From: Paramecium pentaurelia | Lineage: Eukaryota > Ciliophora > Oligohymenophorea > Peniculida > Parameciidae | Length of the DNA: 64,000 bases | Direction: 5' to 3' | NCBI GenBank assembly: GCA_905183005.1 | Contig: CAJJDO010000020.1 | Location: 392,837-456,836 of the forward strand | Shown here: piece after piece, positions 58,966-64,000 of the stretch | Layout: every line of letters starts with the position of its first letter | How positions within the stretch are numbered: position 1 is the stretch's first letter | The notes under the pieces: model-generated | Told to the model about the DNA's origin: nothing | Databases searched by the model: none | What the model saw: the letters and a program-made list of their open reading frames with translations, nothing else | Position numbers and translations under genes: made by a program

Positions 58966-60114
58966 ATGATTGGATAAATTGAAGAAAGTTCTGAGAATTA
59001 AAGCAAGTATATTACTAAAGATAGAGATGAGATAAAATTTAAATTTCTCAAATAACATTTCAGAATCTAATTCAAAGAATCATATAAATATATAGGTACT
59101 TTCTTATTATTTTACATCAGGTTTTTATTTACTTTTTAGTTTTGGAAAATATCTTGTGTGTTTTTACAGTTTATAATAGAGGGATTAAAAGTGTGATCTC
59201 AATCCATTAGTTGTATGGTTAACAATTGTGGGTATGTATGAATTTTTCAATTCAATTCGGTATTTCAATAATCCTAATATAGATACTTAGCAGTCCTACA
59301 TTCATTATAGATGAATTCAAAGGATATTTTCTTATTAGTTATGGCTGATATGTTAACCAAAACATCAAATGAATCAATGAATCTAAGTGGCATGTAAGAA
59401 AGGAATAGGTAATAATCAATTTAAATAAATCCAAGACGAGCATAAATCAAAACTCTTATCAAAATGAAATTATCCACTCTTGAAATTTCATAAGAAGAAT
59501 GGATTACTGAACCTCCATTCACTTAATATGAGATCATTCATTAGGCTGAAGTTCTCAACAAATATACTAGAATCATGAAAGTGTATAATTAATTTGTTTA
59601 CTATTTGATATTCACAGGAGGAAATGTTGCATATTTCTAATCAGATTCAAATGATTGTGATGATAGTAATTAACTAATATTTATTTTTTAGATTTAAACA
59701 ATATAACCTTTGTACTTTTATTAATTGGATATTTATTTTCTGCATTTCTCATTATTGGATTTGGATTAGCCATTATATCTATGACATTGTATATGCCTAT
59801 TATACTCTTTTTATTTATATTTAAGTCCACTTGCAAAATTATCAAAAAAATTCAAACTAATGTATATTATTATATAAAATCTTAGAATAAAATAAAGAAA
59901 ATGCGTATATTTCATTATAATAATTCATTGGAAGCTTCTTTTATATAATGTAATATTTGCATGTTTGATTATGTTGAAAATGATAAGATTATCTAGTTAC
60001 CATGTAGTAATATGTAAATCAATATTTTAATATAGGCATCATTTCCATGATCAATGTTTCTAATAATGGGTATTAATTAAATAACAATGTCCTGTATGTC
60101 GTAAATTACTTTGA
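58966..60114 (+). CDS. membrane RING-finger protein, four or so spans
   Basis: About 345 residues. After a charged start come hydrophobic segments: YLLFSFGKYLVCFYSLQ, then NPLVVWLTIVGMYEFFN, and after a loop VLLLIGYLFSAFLIIGFGLA followed by IISMTLYMPIILFLFIF. Introns of 25, 23, 26 and 22 nt restore the frame. The C-terminal RING is SFIQCNICMFDYVENDKIIQ, LPCSNMHHFHDQCFQQW, then QQCPVCRKLL, which ends the protein. The third Cys to the first His spacing is larger than in standard RING-H2 (C-S-N-M-H). It is probably an endomembrane E3 ligase. The small size and last-residue position of the RING are typical for ciliate membrane RING proteins. Confidence 0.82.
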
Positions 60115-60377
60115 TAATATTTACACAACTATATTTTGTATAATATATTAAAATATATATAATCAATCAAATATATTTATTATCTTTAATTTCTAAAAAA
60201 CAACTATTACTCTTTTTAATTTATCAAATTTATAGATAGATTATATATTCTTAAATACATTACTATTCATATGGCATAATTTGATTTTTAATTACTAAGT
60301 TTAATCACTAATAATATTTAAAAACTTTATTTATTCCATTATAAATTAAAGAAATTATATTAATTATTAACTGTCAC

Positions 60378-60875
60378 ATGAAGTCTAATGACTTGTTATA
60401 ACAATTTAATGATTTCAGAAGAAAGCTCAAAGCACAAATTTAATCAAATGAAATTACAAAATGTCCATAAAAAAATAAAATGAAAACATAGAGTTCACCT
60501 TAAAAACATAATTCTGACATAAAGACAAAAATAAATCTGACTTAGCATTAAAATAAAATCTAATATAGATGTAACACTAATTAAGCAATTCCAAAGAATA
60601 ATTAATTATAATCCTTCTCTAAAAATCTTCAATTATAATGCATCACTCATGAAAAATTATAAACTAAAGAGGAAAATGCATAATCATTTAAATATACTAA
60701 TCCCTCAGATAAAAAAGAAATTATTGCCTATAATCTTTTTAATCAAGAATAACTGCATCAATTTTATACTACTTTTTAATCAATAACAAATGAAGAAGTT
60801 AAATAATTACCAAATGAGTACAAATAACTTCTAAAATAGTTGGCACAATTTGTAAATAAAAAACTTCTTTAGTGA
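60378..60875 (+). CDS. small Gln/Asn/Lys-rich protein, unknown
   Basis: 166 codons, no intron. It starts MKSNDLLQQFNDFRRKLKAQ, is disordered and basic in the middle (NKMKTQSSPQKHNSDIKTK), and has a helical C-terminus (NEEVKQLPNEYKQLLKQLAQ). The opening pattern M-x-S-N-[DE]-x2-x-Q-x-N is also found in the convergent gene at 60978-61445, which might be a diverged relative. No domain recognised. Confidence 0.6.
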
Positions 60876-60977
60876 AATTTAAGATCTTTCACAAAATGAG
60901 AAGTTGTATTTATTGATAATATATAATATTTAACTCTATATTTTGCAAATTTTTTAGTATAGTAAATGAAAATAAAT

Positions 60978-61445
60978 TCAATATTATTTTCCTTTATTTT
61001 TGCAGTGAATCTAATTTATTAATTATTTAAAAGATCCTAATTTTTCATTAACTTAGCATTCATTTTGTATTTAAAAATTCATATGTTTAGTAGATTCTAT
61101 TTATATATTTTAAATATTTTCCTTATTTTCTTCTTCAAATTCATTTGATTCTCTATTAACAAACCTTTTTTCTCCAAACTTACCATTGATCATAAAATAC
61201 TTCCCATTATTTTTACTACAAGATTAGCCAATTTCAGATTATAATGAGTTACTGTCTTTCTTTTAAAATAACCTAGTTTTTATTTTTTAATTGTTTAAAG
61301 CAAAAGCTTAACTAAATTTTGATTGAGTGTTTTGTTAATTTACTAGGGAAGGTCTTTAAATTTGTTAAACTTATTATTTAGAATTGGAAATATTGGATTA
61401 TTGAAGAAGTTTATTTAGTTAATTTACCATTTCATTAGAAGTCAT
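60978..61445 (-). CDS. small Asn/Gln-rich protein, unknown
   Basis: 156 codons, single frame. It starts MTSNEMVNQLNKLLQQSNIS. A compact central piece, NGKYFMINGKFGEKRFVNRE, with aromatic and Gly residues might fold; the ends are N/Q-rich. It is convergent with the gene at 60378, 102 bp apart, and has a similar opening pattern. No function proposed. Confidence 0.55.
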
Positions 61446-61927
61446 ATTTTTAAATTAATAAATTAATTTTAAATGCATCAAAACAGTACATCTAAAAATC
61501 TCAATAATAGTTGTTTAATTTTATCATAATAGAAGTTTAATATAAAAAATATTTTCATCATTTTACTTAAAACTATTAATTTATAGAAATTACAAATTGA
61601 TTTTGACAAACCACTAAATATTACAATAAAGTTATCCTAATATATTTAATCAAAGGCTTATTATTTGACTTACTTTTATATAAAATAAAAACAAATGAAT
61701 AAGAAGTAAGGTTAGAAAATGAATAATAGATTATAAGAATAAACATAATATCTTTTCTTTTGACTTAATAATTAATCTGAAACTTTTTTCTTTTATTTAT
61801 TAAGATTAATAATAAGTGTAAAAGTTATGATTAATAATTATAAGTGAACAGAATTAGATTTTTATAAGTGAATAATAGCTAATAATTATAAAAATAATTA
61901 TTTTTATTCAAATATAAATAGCTGAGA
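61446..61927. other. intergenic, nothing recognised
   Basis: Divergent promoter region of the small minus-strand gene and the FHA gene. AT-rich, with scattered ATG but no sustained frame. Confidence 0.5.
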
Positions 61928-63536
61928 ATGAGTTATCACTTTTATCCTAAACCTTTTTAATTCTGTAAAATAATTAAATAATTTTAGATTACTACCCACC
62001 TTATATTCACTAACTTGGCATTCATCTGATACATCCTTATAATCTAAATAATTATCCTCAATAAATGAGCTCATTTTAATATTAACCCATAATTGGTAAT
62101 TCTTCAGACAATTGTATTGTAATAGAAGATGATAATGTAAACTTATTATTTATTATTACTTATTAGATTTAGCATCCACCTAATCCCAATCAATAATTAA
62201 TAATTTAAACACAAACTAATAGAGAACAGACAACTCAATAAGAGTAGTTGATGATTTTAGAGTAACCATTTAAGAAGTAGATATAATAAAATGATAAATT
62301 AAATGAAAATGAACCACACATTCGTATAAAAGTCTTTAAACAGCATTCAAGTTAAATTGATGCTGAATATATTCTTTAATATGATAGGTAAGTATATTAT
62401 TAATCAATTAGAATCTTGGGAAATGAATACAAAAAGGAAATAACTATAGGTAGAAAAAAATAATAAGATGATAAATCAGAAAATTGTGATATTTGTAATT
62501 ATTTTAAATAATCATTCTAGATTTACCTCATGGAGAGAAAAACGTTGAAAAACTTCATTGTAAACTGTTAACTGAAAAAGGATTTTCTTATTCAAATCTT
62601 CTAACAAAATCAGTTCTTATATTCTTCTCATTATTTAGGTCAAATAAATCAGCATTAAAACTACCTTTTTCAGTTAGAAAACATATATTTTCATTTATTA
62701 AGTAATCATATTCATAATTCTTAGAGAAAAGCCTTAATTTTATTTAACTGATAATGCAACTAAAGCTGGAACATTTATGAAAATTAAAAAGGACAATCTA
62801 AGAATTATGTAATTACATTATACATATCTGATTGGAGCTGATACATACTTCCAAGTTATAGAAATCAAATCTAAATCAACTTAAATGAAATTTAAAAAAA
62901 ATAAAGATTTAAATTAGTTTTATAATGCTCTTGCAAAAGAACACTTAAAAAAAGGAACTAAGATTCATGGACTTACATTAGAGGAGAATGAATAATTAAA
63001 TTTATTAATAAATGAATTCAGAACTAATAATTTAAGACCAAGAATATCAAATAAATTGAATCAATATGATAGACCCTATTTAAAATTTTCATTTAATAGT
63101 GCTTCTGTGAATTAAATTTAATCACATATATTTATAGCCAATTATGATTAAGAATCAGTTTTTAAAATTGGAAGATCCTAGGAATGTGATGTCATAGTTA
63201 ATATCAATACTGTTTCTAGAAGATAAGCATAAATAATATATAAAAATAATGAGTATTAATTTATATTTAATTAAATTAGATGGTTCATTCATGATGGTGA
63301 AGGTATTAGAGAATCAGCAAATGGTACTTGGTAATCTTTACAAAATTATTCATCAAGAAATCATGAAAAAAAAACATAGAGCAAACCAAGTTTAATTGAA
63401 GATTAAATGGAAGTTAAAATTAGTGATAACATTATCAAATTTGATTTTGTAAACTTTGGTGTTACAAAAAAGTATATATTATATTAATTTAAGACGAAAA
63501 CTTAATTAAGCCTTAATACAAGACTTACTTTAGTGA
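61928..63536 (+). CDS. protein with two FHA domains
   Basis: About 430 residues; introns of 22-30 nt. After a Tyr/Pro/Gln-rich head (FYPKPFQFYYYPPYIHQLGI) come two FHA-type domains. The first has EITIGRKKQQ, NCDIYLPHGEKNVEKLHCKL and LTDNATKAGTFMKI. The second reads VFKIGRSQECDVIVNINTVS, RRQAQIIYKNN and EWFIHDGEGIRESANGTWQS, with the phosphothreonine-binding Arg, Ser and Asn all visible. FHA domains bind phosphothreonine peptides, so this is likely a phospho-reading adaptor, perhaps in signalling or DNA damage, not a kinase itself. The end depends on a 22-nt intron before KRKLNQALIQDLLQ; without it the frame would extend to about 63647. The first domain's internal introns are the least sure. 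Confidence 0.82.
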
Positions 63537-63734
63537 TTAAATTTTATGTATTAAAATTAAATACAATTTTCTGTTTAATCAATATATATCAAATATTTTT
63601 TAAATAAATCTAATATAATTTAAAGAATTATAGTATTTGAAATGCTATTATCTTTTATATTCAATAATAGAGATCCTTTTAAATATTATTCAAGTTATAT
63701 TATTTATAAGATGTATATAAAATTTATATAAAAA

Positions 63735-64000
63735 TCAAAGTTTTTTATTCTTTAGCATTTTTACAAATTCTTCATATGATATCTATCCATCTCCATTATT
63801 GTCACAATCACTAAGTATTTAATTCCATACATCATCTCCTAAATCTCCCATTATAACTTCTAATTCTTTTTTAGAAATAAATCCATCTCCATTCTAATTT
63901 ATTAAAAATTGAAATACTTAATCAAATATTTTGAAAGCCTATTCAATTCTTTAAACAGAAAGCAATTTTTCTTAATTCATTGCTGCCATACAAAATTCTG
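63735..64000 (-). CDS. calcium-dependent protein kinase C-terminus, 5' part missing
   Basis: Only the last 80 residues are inside the window. They contain EFCMAAMNQEKLLSVQRIEQ and AFKIFDQ, then a 24-nt intron, then two EF-hand loops: DQNGDGFISKKELE and DNNGDGQISYEEF. The preceding helix with 'MAAMN' is exactly how CDPKs lead into EF-hands 3 and 4. Loop residues 1, 3, 5 and 12 are complete in the second loop; in the first, position 1 and 3 come from DQN across the intron. The kinase domain should lie just beyond the right edge. A CDPK is more likely than calmodulin or centrin because of the helix before the loop, though that is judged from one helix. Confidence 0.85.

Noticed and set aside
1..64000. 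Standard genetic code organism, with many pseudogenes
   Set aside because: TAA and TAG occur throughout otherwise conserved domains (eL32 region, kinases, dynamin, EBP1) at glutamine positions, while TGA is confined to ends and introns.

Overview
The window is most likely a piece of ciliate macronuclear DNA, from Paramecium or a close relative. Reading TAA and TAG as glutamine, with TGA as the only stop, turns almost the whole window into long well-formed proteins. The frames are interrupted only by introns of about 20-31 nt, mostly GTA...TAG. The DNA is extremely AT-rich and gene-dense; many neighbours are 35-200 bp apart. Short ORFs found under the standard code are mostly exons or shadows. 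All gene models here are hand-read, so starts and splice sites are good estimates, not proven.

Layout. 1-5.8 kb (all minus): a membrane protein cut by the window edge, a two-RRM U1A/U2B''-type spliceosomal protein, a FOP/TON1-like basal-body protein, a small unknown and an NDR-family kinase. 7.5-13 kb: a large IQ/coiled-coil protein with a CAP350/TRM-like C-terminal part, a C2H2 finger protein and a mitochondrial enoyl-CoA hydratase. 13.4-22 kb: an importin-beta protein, ribosomal protein eL32, a vWA-alpha-kinase and a coiled-coil cytoskeletal protein. 22.7-31.4 kb: mostly Q/K-rich proteins of unknown function, plus a small HN1/Jupiter-like protein and a protein with a pure TAA-encoded polyglutamine run. 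31.5-36.4 kb: a dynamin-related GTPase and a vWA protein, separated by a 1,076-bp direct duplication on both sides of a single N, which is best explained as an assembly artefact. 36.6-45 kb: SF-assemblin, a Myb-like protein, a cytosolic carboxypeptidase, a multipass membrane protein, an RGG-type protein and a coiled-coil gene. 45-57 kb: a membrane EGF-RING protein, a Pro/Gln-rich protein, a RING/B-box protein, a TTLL ligase and EBP1/PA2G4. 57-64 kb: an AGC-like kinase, a membrane RING protein, two small genes, a two-FHA protein and the C-terminus of a calcium-dependent protein kinase.

Theme. Nothing is arranged as an operon; genes lie on both strands in convergent and divergent pairs. Many products fit a ciliate cortex and cilium: FOP-like and CAP350-like proteins (partners in animals and plants), SF-assemblin, HN1/Jupiter, a tubulin-tail trimming carboxypeptidase, a TTLL tubulin-modifying ligase, NDR kinase and many coiled-coil proteins. 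No tRNA, rRNA, CRISPR array or convincing mobile element was seen.
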